A stretch of DNA of 64,000 nucleotides from Eubacteriaceae bacterium. Lineage in GTDB: Bacteria > Bacillota > Clostridia > Lachnospirales > Lachnospiraceae. Positions 15,798-24,749 of this stretch are shown piece by piece. Under the pieces are notes generated by a model. The model was not told the origin of the DNA, did no database searches, and saw only the letters and a list, made by a program, of their open reading frames with translations. Position 1 is the first letter of the stretch, and each line of letters begins with the position of its first letter. Both the position numbers and the translations under genes were made by a program. The stretch is from assembly GCA_910574015.1 (NCBI GenBank), contig CAJSYQ010000012.1:1-64000 (forward strand), given 5' to 3'.

Positions 15798-16550
15798 ATG
15801 GCAAAACGGCCTGTGGCTCTGAAGGTAGAGAACGTGAGCATGAAATTCAATCTCAGCTCAGAGAAAGTGGACAATGTCAAGGAATATATTATTAAAATGA
15901 TAAAAAAGGAGTTGATGTTTCAGGAATTCTGGGCACTGCGGGATATCAGCTTTGAGGTGCGGCGGGGGGACCGTCTGGGAATCCTGGGGCTGAATGGCGC
16001 CGGGAAGAGTACCCTTCTCAAAATCGTATCAGGGGTTTTGAAGGCGACGGAGGGAAATGTGTCCATCCGGGGTAAGATCGCACCACTGTTGGAGTTGGGC
16101 GCCGGGTTTGACCGTCAGTATACTGGCGGCGAAAATATTTATCTGTACGGCGCCATGCTGGGGCACAGCAAGGAATTCCTGATGGAAAAATACAAAGAGA
16201 TTGTAGAATTTTCTGAACTGGGGGATTTCATCAATGTACCGGTGAAAAATTATTCTTCCGGTATGCGGGCCCGGCTGGGATTTTCCGTGGCGACGGTAGT
16301 GGAGCCGGACATTCTGATCCTGGATGAGGTACTCAGTGTAGGCGATGCCAGATTTCGAAAAAAATGTGAGCGCAGGATCCAGAGTATGTTTGACAAGGGC
16401 GTGACGGTGCTGTTTGTATCCCACTCCATCCAGCAGGTGCTGCGAATCTGTGACAAGGGTATCCTTCTCGAACAGGGACGATTGATCGCCAAAGGAAGTA
16501 TAGAGGATGTGGTGAGCTTTTACGAGGCAAAGATGAGTGAAAATCAGTAA
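15798..16550 (+). CDS. tagH: ABC exporter ATP-binding protein (TagH/Wzt type)
   Basis: A 250-residue ATPase partner of the upstream permease. Walker A is GLNGAGKST, the signature is YSSGMRARLGFS, and Walker B is ILILDEVLSVGD. It lacks the C-terminal carbohydrate-binding extension of O-antigen Wzt and the SH3-like tail of Bacillus TagH, so it is a minimal version. AGGAGG precedes the ATG, 12 bp after the permease stop. Export of a teichoic-type polymer is inferred from TagD and TagB-like genes downstream. Confidence 0.92.
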   Translation: MAKRPVALKVENVSMKFNLSSEKVDNVKEYIIKMIKKELMFQEFWALRDISFEVRRGDRLGILGLNGAGKSTLLKIVSGVLKATEGNVSIRGKIAPLLELGAGFDRQYTGGENIYLYGAMLGHSKEFLMEKYKEIVEFSELGDFINVPVKNYSSGMRARLGFSVATVVEPDILILDEVLSVGDARFRKKCERRIQSMFDKGVTVLFVSHSIQQVLRICDKGILLEQGRLIAKGSIEDVVSFYEAKMSENQ

Positions 16551-16579
16551 AACACGTTGATTTACAGGAGGTAAACAGG

Positions 16580-16972
16580 ATGAAAAAGGTAATTACTTAT
16601 GGAACTTTTGATCTTCTGCATGTGGGGCACATCAATCTGCTCCGCCGTGCCAGGGCGCTGGGAGACTATCTGATCGTGGTGGTTTCCTCGGATGAATTCA
16701 ATGCTGGTAAGGGCAAAAAGGCATATCATTCCTTTGAGGACAGAAAAGTGATTCTGGAGGCGGTCCGTTATGTGGACGAGGTGCTGCCGGAATATACATG
16801 GGAACAGAAGGTAGATGATGTGAAAAACAACGATGTGGATGTATTTGTGATGGGAGATGACTGGGAGGGCAAATTTGATTTCCTGAAGGAATACTGCGAG
16901 GTTGTCTACCTTCCCCGGACAGAAGGCATTTCTACGACTAAGATTAAAAGCGATCTGAATATGAAAGACTGA
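16580..16972 (+). CDS. tagD: Glycerol-3-phosphate cytidylyltransferase TagD
   Basis: A 130-residue nucleotidyltransferase that makes CDP-glycerol from CTP and glycerol-3-phosphate. The HxGH motif is HVGH in YGTFDLLHVGHINLL, and the C-terminal signature RTEGISTTKIK is present. Length matches TagD/GCT. AGGAGG precedes the start. The CDP-glycerol should feed the TagB-like protein next door and the TagF-type fusion at 29458. Confidence 0.94.
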   Translation: MKKVITYGTFDLLHVGHINLLRRARALGDYLIVVVSSDEFNAGKGKKAYHSFEDRKVILEAVRYVDEVLPEYTWEQKVDDVKNNDVDVFVMGDDWEGKFDFLKEYCEVVYLPRTEGISTTKIKSDLNMKD

Positions 16973-16976
16973 TAGT

Positions 16977-18092
16977 ATGATCAAGATATTGGGATATTAT
17001 TTATTTGCAGCGTTTTTCTGCCTGTTTCGGATATTTCCGGTAAGACAGGACAAAGTGTTCTTTATCGCCACCCACGATGACAGTCCAGAGGGCAATATAG
17101 GGATTGTTGCCGGGGCGCTGGCGGAAAGGGAGCCGTCTCTCCGGCTCTGTTTTCTGACCAGAAGGGACGGAATCCGCCGCCCTTTTGACTTTTTTGTCAG
17201 AAAAGCATATCATATGGCAACCTCGGGAACGATATTTATGGACAATGAATTTATGCCCATGGCGTATACGCCTGTCAGCCGCAGGGCGAAGGTGGTCCAG
17301 CTCTGGCATGGGACCGGGAGCATCAAGAGGATCGGCCTGGATGTGGAGACCGGCCGGGTGGCAAAGCTGGCGGCAAGGGCCAACAGGCGGATCACACATC
17401 TGATCGTGAACTCCCGGAGGACGAAGGAGCAGTATGCCAGGGCCTTCGGTGTCCCGGAGGAAAGGACATATGTTTTAGGACTGCCCCGGACGGACCGGAT
17501 CCTGGATCAGGATTTCATTCGGGACAGAAGACATGAATTTTATGAAGAGTATCCGGAACTGAAGGAGAAGAGATGTATTCTGTATGCTCCCACTTTTCGG
17601 GACGATGAGGTGGATAACCCCAGATTGGCGCTGGAGTTGTCCCAGATGACTGAGGTAATGCGGGAGGATGAGGTGCTGCTGCTCCGTCTCCATCCCCATG
17701 TGGCGGCAAACTTTTCGGAGGAAATGCCTGGAAGCTGCCGGGGCTCCGTGCGGAATATGTCCGGTTATCCCGGCGTGACGACTCTGCTGGCGGTGTCGGA
17801 TTGTCTGATCACGGATTATTCGTCTATTATATATGAGTACTGTCTCCTTGACCGGCCGATGATTTTCTATGCGTATGATCTGCAGAAATTTCGGCAGCAG
17901 GGAAGAGATTTCTATGAGGATTACCAGCACTATGTCCCGGGACCGGTGGCACAGAGCCAGAAGGAACTGGCAGATTTTTGGCGGCAGGGGTTCGAATGGA
18001 AGGAAAAAGTGGCGGATTTTCGGAGAAAAGAATTTGAATTTTTGGATAAAAATGCCACGAAGCGACTTTTAGAATTGATTTTTAGCATATAA
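16977..18092 (+). CDS. CDP-glycerol glycerophosphotransferase (TagB/TagF family)
   Basis: A 371-residue GT-B enzyme transferring glycerol-phosphate from CDP-glycerol to a lipid-linked acceptor. Family motifs are all present: QLWHGTGSIKRIG, LGLPRTDRI, ILYAPTFRDDE, RLHPH and LITDYSSIIYEYCLLDRPM. An N-terminal hydrophobic, amphipathic stretch likely binds the membrane. The length fits TagB/TarB primases rather than long TagF polymerases, which carry an extra domain. It starts 4 bp after tagD with only a weak ribosome site, implying coupling. Primase versus polymerase cannot be settled from sequence. Confidence 0.9.
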   Translation: MIKILGYYLFAAFFCLFRIFPVRQDKVFFIATHDDSPEGNIGIVAGALAEREPSLRLCFLTRRDGIRRPFDFFVRKAYHMATSGTIFMDNEFMPMAYTPVSRRAKVVQLWHGTGSIKRIGLDVETGRVAKLAARANRRITHLIVNSRRTKEQYARAFGVPEERTYVLGLPRTDRILDQDFIRDRRHEFYEEYPELKEKRCILYAPTFRDDEVDNPRLALELSQMTEVMREDEVLLLRLHPHVAANFSEEMPGSCRGSVRNMSGYPGVTTLLAVSDCLITDYSSIIYEYCLLDRPMIFYAYDLQKFRQQGRDFYEDYQHYVPGPVAQSQKELADFWRQGFEWKEKVADFRRKEFEFLDKNATKRLLELIFSI

Positions 18093-18103
18093 TAATGTAT
18101 AAT
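18075..18103 (+). promoter_or_regulatory. Sigma-A promoter of the LCP gene
   Basis: TTGATT (18075-18080), 17-bp spacer, consensus TATAAT (18098-18103). It overlaps the end of the TagB-like gene and starts a new unit. Confidence 0.7.
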
Positions 18104-18156
18104 TATTGGCGTGTTGTAGTAGGGAAGATACAATAGGAGAACGATGGAGGTTTAAG

Positions 18157-19689
18157 ATGAAAGTACTATTACAAAGAAAACTGAGTCTGGTGTTTCTGAT
18201 CATACAGTTTCTGATCTCGGCTGTATTTTGTGGAGTTGCACTTTATGTAGAGTTTATTCCGACAAAGTATATTGTGGCTTTGATCATAGTCTGTCTGGTA
18301 CTGTTGGGATATCAGATTCTCAGTCAGCTTACCAACAGCAGTTATATAATCGGCCGGGTTTTGTGCGTGTTTTTCTGCGCCTTCTTTATTGGCGGCGGAT
18401 ATTATATTTATGATGCCCATGCGGCGGTGGAAGACATTGGCGGCATGGAGACAAAGCTGGATGTCATTTCCTTTTATGTACTGAATGAAGATCCGGCGAA
18501 GAGTCTGAAGGATGCGAAGGATTATACCTTTGGGATCCTGCAGATGCAGGATCGTGAGAATACGGATAAGGCTCTGAAGGAGGCGGAAAAGGAAGTTGGG
18601 AAAACCTTGAATATAAGGGAATTTGAAGATACATCCACCCTGGCGGATGCCCTTTACGCAAAGGAAGTCCAGGCCGTTGTATTTAACCAGGCATTCCTAA
18701 AGACTGTGGAAGAACAATATGCTACCTTTGACACCGATACGAGAGAGCTGGTGAAACATCAGATCGAGACAGTGGTGCAGCAGCAGATTCAGGAGACGGA
18801 CGTCACTACGAAACCATTTAATGTCTATATCAGTGGTATCGATGTATATGGCGATATTTCCCAAACCAGCCGAAGCGACGTAAATGTCATTGCTACCATC
18901 AACCCGCTGACAAAGAAAATCCTGCTCACCAGTACACCCCGTGACTATTATGTGGAATTGTACAAGGATGGAAAATCCTTTTCCAACGGTATGCCGGATA
19001 AACTGACCCATGCCGGGATATATGGGGTAGATTGTTCCATCGGTACACTGGAACACCTGTATAATATAGATATTGATTATTATGTCCGCGTCAACTTTAC
19101 CAGTTTAAAGAAGATTGTCAATCTGCTGGGAGGCGTGGAGGTCTATTCGGATTATGATTTTATCTCGGACTGGGGGCCCAACGGTGCCGGTACTCATTAC
19201 AAGTTTAAGAAGGGCTACAACAAGGTGAACGGAAAGAAGGCGCTTGCCTTTACCCGTGAGCGTCATCATTTTGAAAATGGCGATTATCAGCGCGGGCGCA
19301 ATCATCAGCACATGATCGAGGCGATCCTGAACAAGGTAATGTCTCCCTCGGTACTGCCCAATTTTTCTTCTCTTCTGAAGGAGTCGAAGAATATGTTCCG
19401 CACCAGCATGTCCACTAAGAAGATTATCTCGCTCTGCAATATGCAGCTCAGCGATATGGCGCGATGGAAGATCACCTATGCCAATGCAGAGGGGACAGGA
19501 GGAAAGAAGACAACTTATTCTATCCGTTCCACACTTCTGTATATCTGTGAGCCGAATTACGAATCGGTGGAGAAGATTTCGAAGAAGATAAAGAAATTTA
19601 TGAAAGAGACACCAGAGGACATTGAGGCTGAGAAAAAGGATAAGGACAGTATGGCGACAGAGGATCCACAGCCTACACTGGCACCATAG
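18157..19689 (+). CDS. LytR-CpsA-Psr (LCP) family glycopolymer ligase
   Basis: A 510-residue membrane protein. Three N-terminal hydrophobic segments (about 10-95) precede the extracytoplasmic LCP catalytic domain. Recognisable are NVIATINPLTKKILLTSTPR, the Asp/Arg-rich lipid-pyrophosphate pocket around LTHAGIYGVDCSIGTLEHLY, and AFTRERHHFENGDYQRGRNH. LCP enzymes move glycopolymers from undecaprenyl-diphosphate carriers onto peptidoglycan. ATG 18157 is chosen because GGAGG precedes it; the frame extends upstream without a site. A Thr/Pro-rich tail ends the protein. It presumably anchors the polymer made by this cluster. Confidence 0.9.
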   Translation: MKVLLQRKLSLVFLIIQFLISAVFCGVALYVEFIPTKYIVALIIVCLVLLGYQILSQLTNSSYIIGRVLCVFFCAFFIGGGYYIYDAHAAVEDIGGMETKLDVISFYVLNEDPAKSLKDAKDYTFGILQMQDRENTDKALKEAEKEVGKTLNIREFEDTSTLADALYAKEVQAVVFNQAFLKTVEEQYATFDTDTRELVKHQIETVVQQQIQETDVTTKPFNVYISGIDVYGDISQTSRSDVNVIATINPLTKKILLTSTPRDYYVELYKDGKSFSNGMPDKLTHAGIYGVDCSIGTLEHLYNIDIDYYVRVNFTSLKKIVNLLGGVEVYSDYDFISDWGPNGAGTHYKFKKGYNKVNGKKALAFTRERHHFENGDYQRGRNHQHMIEAILNKVMSPSVLPNFSSLLKESKNMFRTSMSTKKIISLCNMQLSDMARWKITYANAEGTGGKKTTYSIRSTLLYICEPNYESVEKISKKIKKFMKETPEDIEAEKKDKDSMATEDPQPTLAP

Positions 19690-19708
19690 AGAACAGAGAA
19701 GATAACAG

Positions 19709-19729
19709 ACGGCCGCTTACAGCGGTCGT
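19709..19729 (+). terminator. Weak hairpin after the LCP gene
   Basis: ACGGCCGCT and AGCGGTCGT pair over 9 bp with a 3-base loop. Only a short T-rich stretch follows, so it is at most an attenuator before the aminotransferase gene. Confidence 0.4.
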
Positions 19730-19753
19730 TTGTGGCAGAATGGAGGATTTTAT

Positions 19754-21001
19754 ATGAGACAGATACCTTTTTCACCACCGGATATCACAGAGGAAGAGGT
19801 TAGAGAAGTGGCGGACGCACTGCGGTCGGGATGGATCACTACGGGACCCAGGACAAAGGAATTTGAAAAGAGGATCGCGGAATACTGCCATACGCAGAGG
19901 GCAGTGTGCCTGAATTCGGATACGGCGTGCATGGAAATGACGCTGCGCCTCTTTGACATCGGACCTGGGGATGAAGTGATCACGACGGCGTATACATATA
20001 CGGCCACAGCCAGTGTTATATGCCATACCGGTGCCGTTCCGGTGCTGGTGGATGTGGCAGAGGGCAGCTATGAGATGGATTACGACGCTCTGGAACGGGC
20101 GGTCACGCCAAAGACAAAGGCGGTGATTCCGGTGGACATTGCCGGCGTTATGTGTGACTATAACCGTATTCTGGATGTGGCAGAGAGGAAACGGGATTTG
20201 TTCCGGCCCAGTGACAACCGTTATCAGAAGGCTCTGGGAAGGGTGCTGGTGATGGCGGACTCCGCCCACGGCTTCGGTGCTGTCCGGGAAGGGAAGACCA
20301 GTGGAGAGGCGGCGGATTTTACCACCTTTTCTTTCCATGCGGTGAAAAACCTCAGCACTGCCGAGGGGGGCGCCGTGACATGGCAGGGGCTTCCTGGTAT
20401 CGATCCGGAGGAGATATATCGGGAATATATGCTTCTGTCCCTGCACGGACAATCCAAGGACGCTCTGGCAAAGACGAAGCTGGGAGCCTGGGAATATGAT
20501 ATCCTGTCCCCGGCATATAAGTGTAATATGACCGATATTATGGCGGCACTGGGACTTGTTCAGCTGCGCCGTTATCCATCCCTGCTGGCCCGCCGGAAAG
20601 AGATCGTGGGGCAGTATGAACAGGGATTGGCGCGGATCAATAAGAAACTGGGGAAATACCGGCTTACCAGCCTGCGGCATTATGACGAGAAGATTGCCTC
20701 CAGCGGGCATCTGTTCCTGATGCGAGTGCAGGGGGCGGAGGAAGAAGTGCGCGGGCGTATTATAGAGGGACTGGCACAGCGGGGCGTGGCCGCCAATGTG
20801 CATTATAAACCGCTGCCGCTGCTGACTGCTTATCGAAATCTGGGGTTCGATATATCCGATTATCCCAATGCCTATGATATGTACCGCAATGGCATCTCCC
20901 TGCCGCTGCATACAAAGCTGTCAGATGAGGATGCGGCATATGTTCTGGACTGCCTTGAGGAGGTTATGAGCTGTGAAGAAATGGGAAAAACTGCCGGATG
21001 A
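19754..21001 (+). CDS. DegT/DnrJ/EryC1/StrS-family sugar aminotransferase
   Basis: A 415-residue PLP-dependent aminotransferase acting on nucleotide-linked keto sugars. The PLP lysine is in SFHAVKNLSTAEGG; YTYTATASVICHTGAVPVLV and VLVMADSAHGFGA are family landmarks. It resembles transaminases making UDP-4-amino-4,6-dideoxy sugars (PglE/PseC type) more than the WecE and FdtB homologues later in the window. ATG 19754 follows GGAGG. It overlaps the sugar transferase start by 29 bp. With the dehydratase at 61661 it could make UDP-bacillosamine-type precursors for that transferase. Exact substrate unknown. Confidence 0.85.
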   Translation: MRQIPFSPPDITEEEVREVADALRSGWITTGPRTKEFEKRIAEYCHTQRAVCLNSDTACMEMTLRLFDIGPGDEVITTAYTYTATASVICHTGAVPVLVDVAEGSYEMDYDALERAVTPKTKAVIPVDIAGVMCDYNRILDVAERKRDLFRPSDNRYQKALGRVLVMADSAHGFGAVREGKTSGEAADFTTFSFHAVKNLSTAEGGAVTWQGLPGIDPEEIYREYMLLSLHGQSKDALAKTKLGAWEYDILSPAYKCNMTDIMAALGLVQLRRYPSLLARRKEIVGQYEQGLARINKKLGKYRLTSLRHYDEKIASSGHLFLMRVQGAEEEVRGRIIEGLAQRGVAANVHYKPLPLLTAYRNLGFDISDYPNAYDMYRNGISLPLHTKLSDEDAAYVLDCLEEVMSCEEMGKTAG

Positions 21002-21656
21002 GATCCGGCGGCCGGAGGTGCTTCCATTTTATGAGCATCTGAGGAAGCACAGAGTGTCCTTGGGGATAAAAAGGATCCTGGATCTGATTCTTGCCGTCCT
21101 GCTTCTTTTGATACTGAGCCCTTTTATGCTAGTGATCGGATTGCTGGTGGGAGTGACTTCACCGGGCGGCGTATTTTTCTGTCAGGAGCGTATCACGACT
21201 TATGGAAGGCACTTTCGCATCATTAAGTTCCGCACCATGACAGCGGATGCCGAGAGCAGGGGAAGCCAGGTGACCACAGCAGGGGACAGCCGTGTTACGG
21301 CAATTGGGCGATTTCTCCGAAAGGTAAGGCTGGATGAGCTGCCCCAGCTGATCAACATTATTAAGGGCGATATGTCTATTGTGGGAACAAGGCCGGAGGT
21401 TCCCCGCTATGTAGAGCGGTACACACCTGAGATGATGGCGACGCTGCTTCTGCCAGCGGGGGTGACGTCCCGGGCGAGTATCGAGTACCGGGATGAAGAG
21501 CGGCTTCTGTCGGCGGGAGAAGATGTGGACAGGATTTATACAGAGCAGGTTCTGCCTGCCAAGATGGAATACAATCTGGCGTATATAATGGAATATTCAC
21601 TGGGAAAGGATTTGCTGCTGATGGTACAGACCGTACTGGCAGTATGGAGGTCATAA
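20973..21656 (+). CDS. Undecaprenyl-phosphate sugar-phosphate transferase (initiating enzyme)
   Basis: A 227-residue bacterial sugar transferase of the WcaJ/PglC type, which puts the first sugar-phosphate on undecaprenyl phosphate. One N-terminal reentrant or membrane helix (about 33-58) precedes the catalytic core, with FRIIKFRTMTADAE, KVRLDELPQLINIIKGDMS and VGTRPEVPRY. The polytopic domain of full-length WcaJ is absent, as in PglC-like monotopic enzymes. It starts at GTG inside the aminotransferase end, with GAGGAGG upstream, so the two are coupled. This suggests the aminotransferase product supplies its donor sugar. Confidence 0.92.
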   Translation: MKKWEKLPDEIRRPEVLPFYEHLRKHRVSLGIKRILDLILAVLLLLILSPFMLVIGLLVGVTSPGGVFFCQERITTYGRHFRIIKFRTMTADAESRGSQVTTAGDSRVTAIGRFLRKVRLDELPQLINIIKGDMSIVGTRPEVPRYVERYTPEMMATLLLPAGVTSRASIEYRDEERLLSAGEDVDRIYTEQVLPAKMEYNLAYIMEYSLGKDLLLMVQTVLAVWRS

Positions 21657-21657
21657 C

Positions 21658-23160
21658 GTGACAGGGAAATTGCAGGATATGTTTATATCACTGCTGAGCC
21701 CATGGATTCCCTTTGTGGGAAAGCTCAGCGACAGGATCCGGTATGGGGTGATCACAGGATGCTTTATTGCAGACCTCGTACTGTTTTGCATTGTCAGGTA
21801 TGTACTGCACAAGGAGAGTTATTTTTATAATACGGTATGCGGGATTCTTCTTATGATCGTCATTGCGGTAATGTCGCTGGACCGGTCTCTTGTGAGGATC
21901 CGCTGGAGGCGTTCCATGTGGATCGCCTGGTTTGGCATGTGCATTTCCTTCTCCATATCGGATCTTCTTGTCCCCAAAAAGGTGTGTGGCCTGGGGGTTA
22001 TACTGGCCCTGGTGTTCACCGGTGTGTTCTTTGTCTGGCAGAATCACACCAGGAAGGACCTTCTCTGGAAATGCTTTAAGGACGCGGTGAAGCTATCCTT
22101 CTGGATGATGAATGTGGTCTCCTTTCTCTTTCGCCCGCTCTATGAGGGGGGGCGGTATGCCGGGATCTTTACGAATCCCAATACTTTCGCACTGTATCTC
22201 TATATCATCTTTGCCGTATATATGTCAGATCTGGACTGGATCGTGGAGACGGGCAGGCATTGGCATCGCAGTCTGGCCACATATGTCAGCCTTGCCTTGA
22301 CCGTCTTTTACCTTGCCCTGACGCAGGCGCGCACGTCTATGCTGACGGCTGCCGTGATCCTGTTGATGTGGCTTGGATTTCGGATCTATGATTGCAGAAG
22401 GGCGCATACTTGGAAGAATTTTTTGAAAAACACGGCACTGGCCGTAGTGTTCTGCAGTGTATGCTATCCCGTATTCCGGGCCGGCATAACTTCTATTCCT
22501 GGGCTGGTGGGGCATCCTATCATATTTGAGGGAGAGACCCTGTATCTGGCAGACGGCAGTAAGATCGAGGACTTTGGTGAGACTGTGATCCCGGAATTTC
22601 ATGGAGTAGAGAGCACCCAGGTGGGGCCGCCGGCTCCACCTCAGAGCCAGGACGGACAGAAGGGACAGGCTCCCCGTGAGGAGGAGCCGGATAATGTGAT
22701 GTCGAGGTTCTTTTATGTACTTGAGCACACAAAAGGGCTGAATGCCCTGACCAGTGGACGCATCGACATATATAAGGGATATCTGGGCAGAATAAACTAT
22801 AAGGGACATAAAAATGTCTCCCTGGTGATCAATGGGAAGAAAAAGGCACATGCCCACAACAACTGGCTGCAGTTTGGGTATACCTATGGTTTGTTCAGTA
22901 TGTTCTTCTACGCTATCATCACGGTTCTTGCTGTTGGCTTTTCTCTCAAATTCTATCTGAAGAACCGGCGCAAAAATGCCACCTATGCCTTCCTTATACC
23001 AGCTATATGCGTGGGGTTTGTGGTGGCGACCATGATGGAATGCCTGTTCCTGCCCTTCGAGGTGTTCCCGGCGTTTGCGTTCTGGTTTGCCTTTGGGGAT
23101 CTTTTTGTAAAGGTAGTGCCGAAGAATAAATTTCTGCAGGAGCTGGAGGAGAGAGGATGA
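21658..23160 (+). CDS. O-antigen ligase/polymerase-like membrane protein (Wzy_C type)
   Basis: A 500-residue protein with about ten hydrophobic segments. It has an extracytoplasmic loop (about 275-395) and a Wzy_C-like loop ending HAHNNWLQFGYTYGLF; the RTSMLTA segment after a helix is also typical. Such proteins polymerise or ligate lipid-linked oligosaccharides outside the membrane. The loop contains a Pro/Gln/Glu-rich stretch (QVGPPAPPQSQDGQKGQ). It begins with GTG 1 bp after the sugar transferase stop and overlaps the next gene by 4 bp. No Wzx flippase is nearby, so the substrate may be flipped by the ABC exporter or an unlinked protein. Confidence 0.82.
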   Translation: MTGKLQDMFISLLSPWIPFVGKLSDRIRYGVITGCFIADLVLFCIVRYVLHKESYFYNTVCGILLMIVIAVMSLDRSLVRIRWRRSMWIAWFGMCISFSISDLLVPKKVCGLGVILALVFTGVFFVWQNHTRKDLLWKCFKDAVKLSFWMMNVVSFLFRPLYEGGRYAGIFTNPNTFALYLYIIFAVYMSDLDWIVETGRHWHRSLATYVSLALTVFYLALTQARTSMLTAAVILLMWLGFRIYDCRRAHTWKNFLKNTALAVVFCSVCYPVFRAGITSIPGLVGHPIIFEGETLYLADGSKIEDFGETVIPEFHGVESTQVGPPAPPQSQDGQKGQAPREEEPDNVMSRFFYVLEHTKGLNALTSGRIDIYKGYLGRINYKGHKNVSLVINGKKKAHAHNNWLQFGYTYGLFSMFFYAIITVLAVGFSLKFYLKNRRKNATYAFLIPAICVGFVVATMMECLFLPFEVFPAFAFWFAFGDLFVKVVPKNKFLQELEERG

Positions 23161-24683
23161 AGAAGAAGGGATGCCGGGGGTTGTGGCGGTATGAGACCTT
23201 GTACGCAGCCTGCAATTCAATATGGCTGATCATGGTGTGCGGCATAACTATTATCGCACTATCGTGTATGATTTCCAAAACAGCACTTGCAGTTATTCTT
23301 CTGCCGGTGCTGGCATGTGGCGTATGGTTTTTAATACAGAAAAAAACATGGATTTCGGTAGATTTTCCTTATTCTGAGGTGTGGTGGGTACTCTGCCCGG
23401 CTGGAACCTTATGCATGTTCTGGTTTGCCTCTTCGGCCCAGGTGGAACTGTCCTGGGACTGGGGCAAGATTATTGAGGCAGCCAGTGGCTATGTGGCGGA
23501 GGAAAATATGGGGGATAAGGTATATTTTGCCAGATATCCCAACAATCAGTTTTGGTTTGTGATCTTAGTTCTCTTGTTCAAAATAGTACGCCGGCTGAAT
23601 CCATCGGCGGGACAGAACCAGTTCTATCGTGCTTCTGTCGTTATGGGGTGTCTGATGGTGACAGGAGCAGTTGTTTTATTGTACATGACAGCGAAGCTGT
23701 TGTGGGGGACAAAGAGGGCATTCTTTGCCGGATGTGCGGCTTATATGTGTATTCCATTGTATATGTGGGCACTATATGCCTATACGGATACAGCCGGGAT
23801 GTTCATGCTGATGCTTCTTATGTATCTATATGTCAGAGCAGAAAAGAGCAGTAAGCCGCTGCCGTATCTTTGCTATATGGGAGGAATCGGATTAGCGGGG
23901 GCCATTGCATGGAAGCTCAAGGTGACGGTTTTTATTTTTTTGATCGCTCTGGTTCTGGTACTCCTGATAAAAAGGATTTACTGGAAGAAGCTTCTTGCAG
24001 GATTGCTGGTACTGGCTCTGTTTTTCTCCCTGGGGAAAGTATCCGTGGATGCCGGAATCAGACAGGTGCTGCCATTAAATAAAGAGTTTTGTGACCGCCA
24101 TGAATTTCCCCTGACGCACTGGATCATGATGTCGCTGGGATATGGAGGATTCCGGCAGGAGGATGTGGATTTTACATCCGGTTTTCCTACTTATAAGGAA
24201 AAGAGGGATGCCAATGTGAGAGAGATTAAAAGACGTCTGCAGGAAAAGGGCGTGCCCGGAAGTCTGAGCTTTTTCTTCTATAAGAAACAGGTCAGGACAT
24301 GGGGGGACAGTACTTTTGGCGGATGCGATTATTTGTCCAGACACCCTGTATATCCGGATGGTTTTCTTGCACGGCTTGTAACGCTGGAGGGAGATCTGAA
24401 CTGGCTTCTTCTGCTATATACTTCTCTTTATTATGGCATTCTTTTGCTGGGGATGTTCTTATCCGCGTACTTTGCATGGCGAAAGAGGGGGCAGCAAAAC
24501 AATCAGGATCATCTTCTTGTCGGACGGCTTACCATGACGGGCATTGCCGTGTTTCTTACGATATGGGAATGCAATGCAAGATATCTGGTAGTTTTTCTCC
24601 CGCTTATGATCCTGCTGTGCTGTGAGGGCTTTTTGGAACTGCGGAAAAGGGGGAGCATGGATGCCAGAGGCGGTATGCCTTGA
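23157..24683 (+). CDS. GT-C type membrane glycosyltransferase (GT39-like)
   Basis: A 508-residue polytopic protein with about eleven membrane segments. The first large loop has WDWGKIIEAASGY and FARYPNNQFW, where GT39/ArnT-like enzymes carry catalytic acidic residues. The C-terminal half ends in membrane helices and a basic tail. Such enzymes take a sugar from a polyprenyl-phosphate donor and transfer it on the outer face. It overlaps the Wzy-like gene by ATGA and is followed by an independent promoter for the next gene. Donor and acceptor are unknown. Confidence 0.7.
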   Translation: MKKKGCRGLWRYETLYAACNSIWLIMVCGITIIALSCMISKTALAVILLPVLACGVWFLIQKKTWISVDFPYSEVWWVLCPAGTLCMFWFASSAQVELSWDWGKIIEAASGYVAEENMGDKVYFARYPNNQFWFVILVLLFKIVRRLNPSAGQNQFYRASVVMGCLMVTGAVVLLYMTAKLLWGTKRAFFAGCAAYMCIPLYMWALYAYTDTAGMFMLMLLMYLYVRAEKSSKPLPYLCYMGGIGLAGAIAWKLKVTVFIFLIALVLVLLIKRIYWKKLLAGLLVLALFFSLGKVSVDAGIRQVLPLNKEFCDRHEFPLTHWIMMSLGYGGFRQEDVDFTSGFPTYKEKRDANVREIKRRLQEKGVPGSLSFFFYKKQVRTWGDSTFGGCDYLSRHPVYPDGFLARLVTLEGDLNWLLLLYTSLYYGILLLGMFLSAYFAWRKRGQQNNQDHLLVGRLTMTGIAVFLTIWECNARYLVVFLPLMILLCCEGFLELRKRGSMDARGGMP

Positions 24684-24708
24684 CTTTCCTATTATACTGG
24701 TATAAGAT
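24680..24708 (+). promoter_or_regulatory. Candidate sigma-A promoter before the DUF6056-like gene
   Basis: TTGACT (24680-24685), 17-bp spacer, TAAGAT (24703-24708). The -35 box overlaps the stop codon of the upstream gene. Confidence 0.55.
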
Positions 24709-24749
24709 GGTTGATGGATATATTAACTTAAATAGGACAGGAGATACGA

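Noticed and set aside
19772-20911. 379-codon minus-strand open frame opposite the DegT aminotransferase
   Set aside because: Shadow frame of a GC-rich conserved gene; translation shows no recognisable protein.
22225-23220. 331-codon minus-strand open frame
   Set aside because: Shadow of the Wzy-like gene; low-complexity His/Arg-rich translation, no start signals.
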